Position numbers and translations under genes: made by a program
In this document: piece by piece, positions 7,255 through 15,624 of the stretch
Position numbering within the stretch: position 1 is the stretch's first letter
Layout of the letters: each line of letters begins with the position of its first letter
Notes under the pieces: generated by a model
Seen by the model: the letters and a program-made list of their open reading frames with translations, nothing else
Told to the model about the DNA's origin: nothing
Database searches by the model: none
From: Flavobacteriaceae bacterium Ga0077528
GTDB lineage: Bacteria > Bacteroidota > Bacteroidia > Flavobacteriales > Flavobacteriaceae
Direction of reading: 5' to 3'
DNA: 64,000 bases
NCBI GenBank assembly: GCA_001464475.1
Contig: LNDX01000017.1
Span: forward strand, 16,449 to 80,448

Positions 7255-8043
7255 ATGACCAACACCAACTGTCTTAACTGCGGAAAAGTACTTACCGATA
7301 AATTTTGTTCTGGTTGCGGACAAAAAGCCGATACACATCGTATTACTTTTAAAAATTTTATTTTTCACGATGTACTTCATGGTACGTTTCATTTAGATAG
7401 AGGAATTTTATTCACAGCAAAACAAGCTTTAACGCGTCCAGGACAAGCAGCACTTGATTACATTGCAGGAAAAAGAAAGCCATTTTACAATGTGTTTTAC
7501 TTAATTTTGATTACTATTGGTTTAATGCTATTTACGCGTCATATTGGCGATTCATTAAATAACCAAGATGAAACAATTACTCAAAGTAAAGAATACATAA
7601 ATGAAGCCAGCAGAAAAATAGATGAACTATTTGATCAAAAAAATAAAATAATAATTTTCCTATTCGTTCCTTTTGCTGCTTTAAACAGTTTCATTTTATT
7701 TAAAAGAAAAAAGCTAAACTTGAGCGAACATGCAATAATTGCAGGAATGATATTATTGGGTGTGCTATTAATTTCCACTTTCTCTAACATTCTCTTTTGG
7801 TTTAAACCAATTCAATACATTGGTCTTGTTATAAGTTTACTAATAATAGCACTTATTCTTTTTTACATTTGTTTTGGATATTTTAATGCCTTTGGTGAAG
7901 AATATTCCAAATTAGGAATTACCTACAGAATCGCATTGTTTTTCTTATTAATAGGTATTGAAATTCTAATTTTAACTTGGATTTTAGTTGGATTTGTAAC
8001 CAATTGGAAATTTGGTGAAATTCAAATAACTCCATTTGGCTGA
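7255..8043 (+). CDS. DUF3667 membrane protein with N-terminal zinc ribbon
   Basis: A 262-residue protein. Cys6, Cys9, Cys18 and Cys21 (CLNCGK...FCSGCGQ) form a zinc ribbon. It is followed by the family block FIFHDVLHGTFHLDRGILFTAKQALTRPG and five or so predicted membrane helices (from FYNVFYLILITIGLML to the C-terminus). DUF3667 proteins are common in Bacteroidetes and have no known function; the ribbon probably faces the cytoplasm. It has its own upstream gap of 170 bp and is followed 40 bp later by a secreted esterase, which may be co-transcribed. Confidence 0.8.
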   Translation: MTNTNCLNCGKVLTDKFCSGCGQKADTHRITFKNFIFHDVLHGTFHLDRGILFTAKQALTRPGQAALDYIAGKRKPFYNVFYLILITIGLMLFTRHIGDSLNNQDETITQSKEYINEASRKIDELFDQKNKIIIFLFVPFAALNSFILFKRKKLNLSEHAIIAGMILLGVLLISTFSNILFWFKPIQYIGLVISLLIIALILFYICFGYFNAFGEEYSKLGITYRIALFFLLIGIEILILTWILVGFVTNWKFGEIQITPFG

Positions 8044-8083
8044 TTAATTTGAAATCTATTTTATAAATTTAAAATTAGAAAAC

Positions 8084-9235
8084 ATGAAAAATTCTTTGAT
8101 ATTGTTCTTTTTCCTTTTCCTAGTTAGTAGTAAAGCACAAGAAATTGCAAAAATTGAAAACATAAAAATCAATTCTAAAGAGCTACAACAAGAACGTGAA
8201 ATTTTAATTTACACTCCTCAAAGTTATAATGAAAATCTATATTCTTATTATGATGTAATCTATGTATTTGATGCACACGCCAGAGAGTTTTTTGATTATG
8301 TACATTCTGTAATAAGTTTTTTAAGTAATACTTCTAAAAAGTTTATTGTTGTAGGCATAACTTCACCTTACAATGAAAAATTAGATTACAGCAGAAATAA
8401 TGACTTTCTACCATATCCTAAAAATACCAATCCAAAAGATTTTTATAATGGTTATTCGGGAAATGCCGACAACTTCTTGAGATATGTAAATAATGAAGTG
8501 GTGCCTTATATTGAATCCAATTATAGAACATTAAATCACCGAACAGCTGTAGGACATTCTTTGAGTGCATCGTTTATTGTGTATGCAATGTTAAACGAAA
8601 CCAATTTATTTGACAATTACATTGCCATTTCTCCCAACTTTTCTTTCGATAAAGAACGATTAGTAAATGATATCAAACAGTTTGATTACACTAAAATAAA
8701 AAACAATAAATTTCTATATATAAGTCATGCCAACGAAGCCCAAAATTGGAAAGAATGGAAACCTGCCAGAGAAAAAGTGTATTCTTTTCTGCAAGATTCT
8801 CTAAAAACAGATAAGCTGAAAGTTGTAATTAAAGATTACTCAACAGAAACCCATTGGAGTACTTTTGCACCGAGTTTTAATACTGCTATTCAATATTATT
8901 TTGATAACATTTATGAAAACCAACAAAAAGAACTTTCTGCAGTAGCATATGAAATTACAATCAATGTTAAAGTTCCAAATAAAGAAGATGAAATCTACAT
9001 TACAGGAAACCAAATAAATTTAGGAAATTGGAATCCAAGTCAGATTAAAATGAATAAAAAATCTGATTTTGAAAGAGAATTGAAAGTAAAGCTACATTCG
9101 CCAGCACAATTCAAATTCACAAAAGGAAGTTGGGAAACAGAAGCCGAAGTTAAAAACAGCATTTCAGAAAACATAACAATTATGCCTAAAAAAGGCAAAG
9201 AATATAGCTTTGAAATCGTTGGTTTTAATCAGTAA
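8084..9235 (+). CDS. Secreted esterase (alpha/beta hydrolase) with C-terminal CBM20-like domain
   Basis: A 383-residue protein with a Sec signal peptide (cleavage after SKAQ, residue 19). Residues 30-280 match the esterase D/enterochelin-esterase family: VIYVFDAHAREFF, FIVVGI, the nucleophile elbow GHSLS with Ser159, and a catalytic His257 in ETHWS. Residues 290-383 look like a CBM20 starch-binding fold (ITGNQINLGNWNPSQIKM). It is therefore probably a periplasmic or surface esterase acting on an acylated carbohydrate or ester-linked substrate; the exact substrate cannot be told. It may be transcribed with the DUF3667 gene upstream. Confidence 0.85.
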   Translation: MKNSLILFFFLFLVSSKAQEIAKIENIKINSKELQQEREILIYTPQSYNENLYSYYDVIYVFDAHAREFFDYVHSVISFLSNTSKKFIVVGITSPYNEKLDYSRNNDFLPYPKNTNPKDFYNGYSGNADNFLRYVNNEVVPYIESNYRTLNHRTAVGHSLSASFIVYAMLNETNLFDNYIAISPNFSFDKERLVNDIKQFDYTKIKNNKFLYISHANEAQNWKEWKPAREKVYSFLQDSLKTDKLKVVIKDYSTETHWSTFAPSFNTAIQYYFDNIYENQQKELSAVAYEITINVKVPNKEDEIYITGNQINLGNWNPSQIKMNKKSDFERELKVKLHSPAQFKFTKGSWETEAEVKNSISENITIMPKKGKEYSFEIVGFNQ

Positions 9236-9268
9236 ATTTGATAAAAAACAGTAAGCTGAAAATAACAT

Positions 9269-10081
9269 TTACACCAAAAAATCAGAAATCAAGCGCTGTT
9301 TAAAACGGTCTAAAGTTTTTAAATCAACATCGATTTCATCATTTGAAATATCGAATGGATCGTCTAATCCTACTATAAGTAAATACAAATAACAAAACAA
9401 AAAAGTAATAGAAAAAGTCACAAAATAGTCAGCAGCTGTAGTTTTGAATTTGGTGATTAACAACAAAGCCATTACAATAAACAAAATGCTTTGCAACAAA
9501 GTATAAGCAGGTTTAATAAAATTGTTTCTTGAAATGGAATACGCACGAGTCAATTGTTTGCGCATAGCATTAGTATTTTCTTGAATACCTTTTATAGCTT
9601 CTTTATCAACGCCTCGTTCTGCAAAATAATAGGCAATTTCGTTAGAATGTCTAATCAAAGGAAAAATCACATTAGAATCTTTTGCTTTAGAATAAATCCA
9701 AGAAATAATTCCGTCAGTAATAAAAAGTAATTCCTCACGAAGAAAAGCGCTATTCAATTGCTCTTTACACAAATCGGAAGTTCCTGTTCGTGGAGCTTTG
9801 AAAGCCAAATAAATCCAATCTTTAATAGCTTCAAGATTTGCAGCAACTTCACCAGGAATCTTTTCACTTTCCTTAAAATCCGACATCGTAGCAGCAAGTA
9901 ATAATCCAAAAACAAAAAAAGCACCTGTAAATATGATGGTAATATCGGATAGTTCAATCAAATCGTGAAAATCTTGTCCGTAAATAGACAAGTTTTTAAA
10001 AACAAAGTTCTTAATTATTAGTATAACAATACCAGCAATAATCGATTTTATAACAATAGCTCTTTTTGTAAAGAAACGCAT
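9269..10081 (-). CDS. Multi-pass membrane protein, bestrophin/DUF4239-like
   Basis: A 270-residue protein when started at the ATG at 10081 (MRFFTKRAIVIK). It has two membrane segments at the N-terminus (VIKSIIAGIVILIIKNFVF and ITIIFTGAFFVFGLLLAATM), a helical cytoplasmic insert of about 120 residues, two more segments (TLLQSILFIVMALLL and YFVTFSITFLFCYLYLLIVG) and the ending DDPFDISNDEIDVDLKTLDRF. That layout and the DDPF ending resemble bestrophin-like or DUF4239 channels, but the match is by eye. An upstream ATG at 10144 would add 21 residues without a recognisable signal. Confidence 0.6.
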   Translation of the reverse strand: MRFFTKRAIVIKSIIAGIVILIIKNFVFKNLSIYGQDFHDLIELSDITIIFTGAFFVFGLLLAATMSDFKESEKIPGEVAANLEAIKDWIYLAFKAPRTGTSDLCKEQLNSAFLREELLFITDGIISWIYSKAKDSNVIFPLIRHSNEIAYYFAERGVDKEAIKGIQENTNAMRKQLTRAYSISRNNFIKPAYTLLQSILFIVMALLLITKFKTTAADYFVTFSITFLFCYLYLLIVGLDDPFDISNDEIDVDLKTLDRFKQRLISDFLV

Positions 10082-10181
10082 AATGACTTTTTTTTTACAA
10101 ACATAGTAAAAAGTTAGAAGATGGAAGTTGCGAGAGGAGTGCAACGAAAATCTATTAAAAACTAACTTAATTGCTTCTAAG

Positions 10182-10237
10182 TTCTCGATACATTTTATAA
10201 AAAGCTAGCGCATTTTATAAAACACTCGAAGTGACGG
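10182..10237 (-). repeat. REP-like interspersed palindromic repeat, copy 2 (inverted)
   Basis: Read on the minus strand it starts CCGTCACTTCGAGTG and ends TGTATCGAGAA, like the copies at 772-837 and 10319-10370; the middle contains two TTTTATAAAA palindromes. With copy 3 it forms an inverted pair about 80 bp apart. Together they fill most of the gene-free stretch 10145-10440. Confidence 0.65.
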
Positions 10238-10318
10238 TAGTAGAAGATTTAAGAATTCGTATAGTTAGAACTTTTAATATATAAGTCTTATAAGAGCAAA
10301 ACTTCTACTTTTCCCAAT

Positions 10319-10370
10319 CGTCACTTCGAGTGATTTTGTGGAACGTAGTGGAGGAAAATTGTATCGAGAA
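10319..10370 (+). repeat. REP-like interspersed palindromic repeat, copy 3
   Basis: CGTCACTTCGAGTGATTTTG at the start and AAATTGTATCGAGAA at the end match copy 1 at 772-837; the middle differs but is still partly palindromic (ATTTTGTGG...GGAGGAAAAT). It lies 75 bp upstream of the marR operators. Confidence 0.65.
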
Positions 10371-10444
10371 CCCATGAAAAACAAAACTTCTTATTTTCTC
10401 TATTCTCACATCTTACCTCGTATTTCGTACTTCAAACTTAAAAA

Positions 10445-10510
10445 AATACTATGCGTGCATAAAATTTAACATAAATACTATGCGTGCATAATAAATTTTT
10501 TATATATTTG
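10445..10510 (+). promoter_or_regulatory. Tandem operators and -7 element of the marR-fad operon
   Basis: The 18-bp sequence AATACTATGCGTGCATAA occurs at 10445-10462 and again at 10474-10491, with a centre-to-centre distance of 29 bp (about three helical turns). Each contains the palindrome TATGC-GT-GCATA. A -7 element TATATTTG follows at 10503-10510, and the second operator covers the place where the -33 element should be. This is the layout expected for autorepression by the MarR protein encoded 30 bp downstream, possibly relieved by acyl-CoA (inference). Confidence 0.75.
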
Positions 10511-10539
10511 AATCCGAAACTAAAACGATATAGTAAAAT

Positions 10540-10974
10540 ATGATGAAAGAAAAAACTATAGATTATGTGCTACGCGCGACATGGCAAGCAGTTTCACGAA
10601 TGTATAACGAGGAAGCATCTAAATTTGATGGTTCTATGGCAATAGGATTTGCCTTATTAAGCATAGACAAAGAAGAAGGAACACCTTCAACTTACATTAG
10701 CAACCGAATGGGAATGGAAGCAACATCGCTAACTAGAACCCTAAAAACATTAGAAGAAAAAGGATTAATCATAAGAAAGAAAAATCCAGATGACGGCAGA
10801 GGCGTATTAATATACCTAACCGATCTAGGAAAACAAATGCGCGAACAATCAAAAACTACAGTGTTAAAATTCAACGAAGTAGTAAAACAAAACATCACCG
10901 AAGAAAAACTAAACCATTTTATGGAAGTAGCTGATGTGATAAATGATTTGATAACAGAGAAGAAGATTTTTTGA
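10540..10974 (+). CDS. MarR-family transcriptional regulator
   Basis: A 144-residue winged-helix regulator: TIDYVLRATWQAVSRMYN dimerisation helix, GTPSTYISNRMGMEATSLTRTLKTLEEKGLI recognition region (about residues 45-80), the wing RKKNPDDGRGVLIYLTDLGKQM, and a C-terminal dimerisation helix. It is the first gene of the beta-oxidation operon and has two identical palindromic operators in its own promoter, so it very likely represses itself and the fad genes, with a CoA ester as the likely ligand (inference; related MarR proteins in other bacteria respond to acyl-CoA). Its stop codon is followed within 5 bp by the first four-helix-bundle unit. Confidence 0.88.
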   Translation: MMKEKTIDYVLRATWQAVSRMYNEEASKFDGSMAIGFALLSIDKEEGTPSTYISNRMGMEATSLTRTLKTLEEKGLIIRKKNPDDGRGVLIYLTDLGKQMREQSKTTVLKFNEVVKQNITEEKLNHFMEVADVINDLITEKKIF

Positions 10975-10978
10975 GGAA

Positions 10979-11550
10979 TTGTATAATGTATACTGTAGAA
11001 ATGTATACTGTAAAATTATATGTGAATACAATATACAATAATAAGCAACAACACATTATAAAACATAATATTATACAACACTACAATATACAAAATATAA
11101 TAATACAGTATACAATAATGCATTATACAGCAATACAATAAAAAAAAGATGAATTATTTCAAGGAATTAAAAGTTTGGCAAAAAGCAATTGAGTTGGTTA
11201 CCGATACTTATTTGAAAACACAAAGTTTTCCTAAAGAAGAGATTTATGGATTAACGTCACAGATTAGAAGATGTGCAGTTTCTATTCCATCTAATATTGC
11301 AGAAGGATGTGGAAGAAATACAGACAAAGATTTTAATAACTTTTTAGGTATATCATTAGGTTCAGCATTCGAATTTGAAACACAATTGATTATTTGTAAG
11401 AACTTAAATTTCATCAATCAAGAAGATTTCAATTTCCTTGAATCAGAAATACAACATATTCAAAATATGATAATAAAACTAAAAAGCTCAATAGAAAAAA
11501 AATTATAAATACAATATACAGTATACAACAATACATTATACAACAATACA
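10979..11550 (+). mobile_element. Putative non-autonomous unit with four-helix-bundle gene, copy 1
   Basis: The gene at 11149-11508 is bounded on the left by TTGTATAATGTATACTGTA (10979-10997) and on the right by sequences that are its reverse complement in outline, TACAGTATAC and TACATTATACAA (11517-11543). The left flank holds several further degenerate copies of the TATACAATA unit. An equivalent gene with the same kind of flanks sits at 13951-14405. Both lie exactly between genes of one operon. Mobility is inferred from the duplication and inverted flanks; no transposase is present. Confidence 0.45.
11149..11508 (+). CDS. Four-helix-bundle protein (23S rRNA intervening-sequence family), copy 1
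   Basis: A 119-residue, entirely helical protein of the four-helix-bundle family first seen in intervening sequences of bacterial 23S rRNA (TIGR02436, related to Avd of diversity-generating retroelements). Recognisable blocks are FKELKVWQKAIELV, GLTSQIRRCAVSIPSNIAEG and FLGISLGSAFEFETQL. Avd-like proteins form barrel-like pentamers with a basic surface that binds nucleic acid. It differs from the copy at 13996 at only four residues (24, 87, 92, 98) while the DNA differs at dozens of mostly silent positions. No reverse transcriptase or rRNA is nearby. Its role in this operon is unknown. Confidence 0.9.
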   Translation: MNYFKELKVWQKAIELVTDTYLKTQSFPKEEIYGLTSQIRRCAVSIPSNIAEGCGRNTDKDFNNFLGISLGSAFEFETQLIICKNLNFINQEDFNFLESEIQHIQNMIIKLKSSIEKKL

Positions 11551-11559
11551 ATAAAGAAA

Positions 11560-13950
11560 ATGAAACGAACAATTAAAAAAGTGGCAGTCGTAGGTTCTGG
11601 AATCATGGGTTCTGGGATAGCTTGTCATTTTGCTAACATCGGTTTGGAAGTACTCCTTTTAGACATTGTGCCTAACGCACTAACTGAAATCGAGGAAAAG
11701 AAAGGACTAACTTTAGAAAGTAAAGTCGTTCGTAACCGTGTGGTAAATGACCATTTGGCAAATGCTTTAAAAAGCAACCCATCACCTATTTACAGTCAGA
11801 AATTTGCTAGTCGAATTACAACAGGAAACACGACTGATGATATGTCCAAAATTGCAACTTGCGATTGGATTATTGAAGTAGTTGTAGAACGTTTAGACAT
11901 CAAGAAATTGGTTTTTGAACAAATCGACAAATTCCGTAAACCAGGAACTTTGGTAACGTCAAATACATCAGGTATTCCAATTAACTTTATGAGTGAAGGA
12001 AGAAGCGATGATTTTCAAGCACATTTCTGTGGAACGCATTTCTTCAATCCTGCACGTTATTTGAAATTATTCGAAATCATTCCTGGTCCAAAAACATCTC
12101 AAGAAGTATTAGATTTCTTATTCGAATATGGTTCAAAATTCTTAGGAAAAACTTCTGTAATTGCAAAAGATACTCCAGCTTTTATCGGAAACAGAATCGG
12201 AATCTTCGGAATCCAAAGTCTATTTCACCAAGTGAAAGAAATGGGATTAACCATTGAAGAAGTTGATAAGCTTACAGGTCCAGTTATTGGTCGTCCAAAA
12301 TCGGCTACTTTCAGAACTGTTGACGTAGTTGGTTTAGATACTTTAGTTCACGTAGCCAACGGAATTTATGACAACTGTCCGAATGACGAAGCGCATAGTT
12401 TGTTCAAACTACCAGATTTCATCAACAAAATGATGGAAAATAAATGGTTAGGAAGTAAAACTGGTCAAGGATTTTACAAAAAAGAAGGTAAAGATATTTT
12501 GTCTTTAGACTTAGATACATTAGAATATAGAGCAGCTAAAAAAGCATCGTTCGCAACTTTAGAACTTACTAAAACAATTGACAAACCAATTGATAGATTC
12601 AAAGTTTTAGTAAAAGGAAAAGACAAAGCAGGTGATTTCTACAGAAAGAATTTCTCAGCAATGTTTGCTTATTGTTCTAACCGAGTTCCAGAAATCACTG
12701 ACGAATTCTACAAAATCGACGACGCTATGAAAGCTGGTTTCGGTTGGGAAAATGGACCATTCGAAATTTGGGATGCTATTGGTGTAGAAAAAGCCATCGC
12801 AATGATGGAAGCAGAAGGTTACAAACCAGCAGCTTGGGTAACGGATATGTTGATTTCAGGAAATAAATCATTTTACTCTGTTAAAAATGGTAAAACGTGT
12901 TTCTACAACATTCCTTCAAAAACTCAAGAAGAAAAACCTGGACAAGATGCCTTTATCATTTTAGATAATATCAGAGAAAGTCACAAAGTTTGGGGTAACT
13001 CAGATGCTTCAGTTATCGATTTAGGTGACGGAATTTTGAACTTAGAATTCCACTCTAAAATGAATACTATTGGTGGTGGCGTTTTAACCGCAATCAACAA
13101 AGCAATCGACTTAGCTGAAAAAGACTATAAAGGATTAGTGATTGGAAATCAGGGAACTAATTTCTCTGTTGGAGCGAATATCGGAATGATTTTCATGATG
13201 GCTGTAGAGCAAGAATACGACGAATTGAATATGGCTATCAAAATGTTCCAAGACACTATGATGCGAGTTCGCTACTCCTCTATTCCAGTAATTGTTGCGC
13301 CACACGGAATGACACTTGGTGGTGGATGCGAAATGAGTATGCACGCCGATAAAGTTGTTGCCGCTGCTGAAACGTATATTGGTTTGGTAGAATTTGGAGT
13401 TGGTGTAATTCCAGGTGGTGGTGGTTCAAAAGAAATGGCAGTTCGTGCAGCCGATTTGTTCCGCAAAAATGACGTTGAATTAAATGTACTTCAAGAAAAC
13501 TTCCTTACAATCGGAATGGCAAAAGTAGCAACTTCTGCATACGAAGCTTTCGATTTAGGAATTTTACAAAAAGGAAAAGATATTGTGGTAGTAAACAAAG
13601 ACCGTCAAATTGCAGTTGCTAAACAAGTAGCATTACAAATGGCTGATCAAGGTTACACACAACCTGTTAGAAGGACCGATATCAAAGTATTAGGTAAACA
13701 AGCTCTTGGAATGTTCTTAGTAGGAACCAACCAAATGGTAGCAGGAAAATACATCTCTGAACACGACTTAAAAATTGCCAACAAATTAGCTTATGTAATG
13801 GCTGGTGGAGATTTATCAGAACCAACATTAGTAAGTGAACAATATTTATTGGATATTGAAAGAGAAGCATTTTTATCACTTTGTACAGAAAGAAAAACAT
13901 TGGAGAGAATTCAGTTTATGTTAACTAAAGGGAAACCATTACGTAATTAA
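11560..13950 (+). CDS. fadN: 3-hydroxyacyl-CoA dehydrogenase / enoyl-CoA hydratase (FadN type)
   Basis: A 796-residue fusion enzyme catalysing hydration of enoyl-CoA and NAD-dependent oxidation of 3-hydroxyacyl-CoA in beta-oxidation. The dehydrogenase half is N-terminal: NAD motif GSGIMGSGIACHFANIG at residues 12-28, HFFNPARYLKLFEIIPG, and C-terminal helical domains to about residue 440. The crotonase half is C-terminal (about 475-700), with GGGCEMSM and LVEFGVGVIPGGGG supplying the two expected Glu residues. Domain order and length match Bacillus subtilis FadN (about 789 residues) rather than E. coli FadB, and the order fadN-fadA-fadE is the same as in Bacillus. The start ATG at 11560 directly follows the first four-helix-bundle unit. 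Confidence 0.95.
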   Translation: MKRTIKKVAVVGSGIMGSGIACHFANIGLEVLLLDIVPNALTEIEEKKGLTLESKVVRNRVVNDHLANALKSNPSPIYSQKFASRITTGNTTDDMSKIATCDWIIEVVVERLDIKKLVFEQIDKFRKPGTLVTSNTSGIPINFMSEGRSDDFQAHFCGTHFFNPARYLKLFEIIPGPKTSQEVLDFLFEYGSKFLGKTSVIAKDTPAFIGNRIGIFGIQSLFHQVKEMGLTIEEVDKLTGPVIGRPKSATFRTVDVVGLDTLVHVANGIYDNCPNDEAHSLFKLPDFINKMMENKWLGSKTGQGFYKKEGKDILSLDLDTLEYRAAKKASFATLELTKTIDKPIDRFKVLVKGKDKAGDFYRKNFSAMFAYCSNRVPEITDEFYKIDDAMKAGFGWENGPFEIWDAIGVEKAIAMMEAEGYKPAAWVTDMLISGNKSFYSVKNGKTCFYNIPSKTQEEKPGQDAFIILDNIRESHKVWGNSDASVIDLGDGILNLEFHSKMNTIGGGVLTAINKAIDLAEKDYKGLVIGNQGTNFSVGANIGMIFMMAVEQEYDELNMAIKMFQDTMMRVRYSSIPVIVAPHGMTLGGGCEMSMHADKVVAAAETYIGLVEFGVGVIPGGGGSKEMAVRAADLFRKNDVELNVLQENFLTIGMAKVATSAYEAFDLGILQKGKDIVVVNKDRQIAVAKQVALQMADQGYTQPVRRTDIKVLGKQALGMFLVGTNQMVAGKYISEHDLKIANKLAYVMAGGDLSEPTLVSEQYLLDIEREAFLSLCTERKTLERIQFMLTKGKPLRN

Positions 13951-14405
13951 TTGTATAATGTAAATTGTAAAATTGTATAATGTAAATTACTGATTATGAA
14001 TTATTTTAAAGAATTGAAAGTTTGGCAAAAAGCAATTGAACTAGTTACTGATACTTATTTGAAATCCCAAAGTTTTCCTAAAGAAGAAATTTATGGATTA
14101 ACATCACAAATAAGACGTTGTGCAGTTTCAATTCCATCTAACATAGCAGAAGGTTGTGGAAGAAATACAGATAAAGATTTCAACAACTTTTTGGGAATAT
14201 CATTGGGTTCCGCTTTTGAATTTGAAACACAATTAATCATTTGTAAAAATTTGCAATTTATTAATCAAGATGATTTTAATTTCTTAGAAGCAGAAATACA
14301 ACACATACAAAATATGATTATCAAACTAAAAAGTTCAATAGAAAAGAAATTGTAATCATTTATTCATTGTTTACAATATACATTATACAACAATACAATA
14401 TACAA
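13951..14405 (+). mobile_element. Putative non-autonomous unit with four-helix-bundle gene, copy 2
   Basis: It begins one base after the fadN stop codon with TTGTATAATGTA (13951-13962), repeated at 13973-13984, and ends with TACATTATACAACAATACAA (14379 onward), the complementary pattern. The enclosed gene (13996-14355) is a near twin of the one at 11149. Without it, fadN and fadA would be separated by only about 60 bp or less. Confidence 0.45.
13996..14355 (+). CDS. Four-helix-bundle protein (23S rRNA intervening-sequence family), copy 2
   Basis: 119 residues, 115 identical to the protein at 11149. The substitutions (Thr24Ser, Asn87Gln, Glu92Asp, Ser98Ala) are all conservative, whereas many third codon positions differ. 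That pattern means the two copies have been under protein-level selection for a long time, or that one arrived from a related strain; it does not fit a recent duplication. The gene sits between fadN and fadA, transcribed in the same direction. Nucleic-acid binding is inferred from the Avd-like fold. Confidence 0.9.
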   Translation: MNYFKELKVWQKAIELVTDTYLKSQSFPKEEIYGLTSQIRRCAVSIPSNIAEGCGRNTDKDFNNFLGISLGSAFEFETQLIICKNLQFINQDDFNFLEAEIQHIQNMIIKLKSSIEKKL

Positions 14406-14416
14406 AAAAATAAAAT

Positions 14417-15598
14417 ATGAAAACAGCATATATAGTATCCGGATTTCGTACAGCAGTTGGAAAAGCGCCAAAAGGAGTTTTCCGTTTTAAACGTCCTGAC
14501 GAATTAGCAGCAGAAACCATCGAACACATGATGGCACAATTTCCTGATTTCGACAAAAAAAGAATTGACGACGTTATGGTTGGAAACGCCATGCCAGAAG
14601 CTGAGCAAGGTTTGAATGTGGGACGATTAATTTCCTTAATGGGATTAAAAGTTACAGACGTTCCAGGGGTAACCGTAAATAGATACTGCGCTTCAGGATT
14701 AGAAACTATCGGAATGGCGACTGCAAAAATCCAAAGCGGAATGGCAGACTGTATCATTGCTGGTGGCGCTGAAAGTATGAGTTTTATTCCAATGGGTGGA
14801 TATAAACCAACGCCAGATTACGCCGTAGCAAAAGAAGGTAACGAAGACTATTATTGGGGAATGGGTTTAACAGCAGAAGCTGTTGCCAAACAATTCAATG
14901 TGTCTCGTGAAGACCAAGATGAGTTTGCTTTCCATTCGCATCAAAAAGCGTTGAAAGCACAAGCCGAAGGTAAATTTGACAAACAAATTGTTCCTATCAC
15001 AGTGGAGCAAACCTTTATCAATGAAAATGGTAAAAAAGAAACCAAATCATATGTAGTTAATAAAGACGAAGGTCCAAGAGCCGACACCAATATTGCCGCT
15101 TTAGGAAAACTAAAACCTGTATTTGCAGCTGATGGTTCAGTAACAGCTGGAAACTCTTCACAAATGAGTGATGGTGCCGCTTTCGTTTTAATCATGAGTG
15201 AAGAACTAGTAAAAGAACTTGGCGTTACTCCTATCTCAAGATTAGTAAATTTTGCATCAGCAGGTGTTGAACCAAGAATTATGGGAATTGGTCCAGTAAA
15301 AGCTATTCCAAAAGCACTAAAACAAGCTGGCTTAACATTAAATGATATTGATTTAATTGAATTAAATGAAGCATTTGCATCACAAGCATTAGCAGTAACT
15401 CGCGAATTAAATTTAAATCCTGATATCATTAACGTAAATGGTGGTGCAATTTCTTTAGGCCATCCACTAGGTTGTACAGGAGCAAAATTATCAGTACAAT
15501 TATTTGAAGAAATGCGATTAAGAAAATCTAAATACGGAATTGTAAGTATGTGTGTTGGAACTGGACAAGGTTCTGCCGGAATATATGAATTACTATAA
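14417..15598 (+). CDS. fadA: Acetyl-CoA C-acyltransferase (3-ketoacyl-CoA thiolase)
   Basis: A 393-residue thiolase that cleaves 3-ketoacyl-CoA with CoA to acetyl-CoA and a shortened acyl-CoA. The catalytic residues are present: nucleophile Cys91 in NRYCASGLET, His349 in GHPLGCTG and Cys379 in SMCVGTGQG. Length is normal for the family (about 390). It starts at the ATG at 14417, about 60 bp after the second four-helix-bundle gene, and is followed 26 bp later by the acyl-CoA dehydrogenase, completing a fadNAE operon. Transcription from the marR promoter is likely. Confidence 0.96.
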   Translation: MKTAYIVSGFRTAVGKAPKGVFRFKRPDELAAETIEHMMAQFPDFDKKRIDDVMVGNAMPEAEQGLNVGRLISLMGLKVTDVPGVTVNRYCASGLETIGMATAKIQSGMADCIIAGGAESMSFIPMGGYKPTPDYAVAKEGNEDYYWGMGLTAEAVAKQFNVSREDQDEFAFHSHQKALKAQAEGKFDKQIVPITVEQTFINENGKKETKSYVVNKDEGPRADTNIAALGKLKPVFAADGSVTAGNSSQMSDGAAFVLIMSEELVKELGVTPISRLVNFASAGVEPRIMGIGPVKAIPKALKQAGLTLNDIDLIELNEAFASQALAVTRELNLNPDIINVNGGAISLGHPLGCTGAKLSVQLFEEMRLRKSKYGIVSMCVGTGQGSAGIYELL

Positions 15599-15624
15599 TC
15601 AACCAACTATAAAAAAATAAAAAA

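Noticed and set aside
10979..14405. Diversity-generating retroelement
   Set aside because: The helical proteins are Avd-like, but no reverse transcriptase, template repeat or variable repeat was found near them.
14941..15606. 221-residue open frame opposite fadA
   Set aside because: It is antisense to a strongly conserved thiolase and has no recognisable domain or start context.
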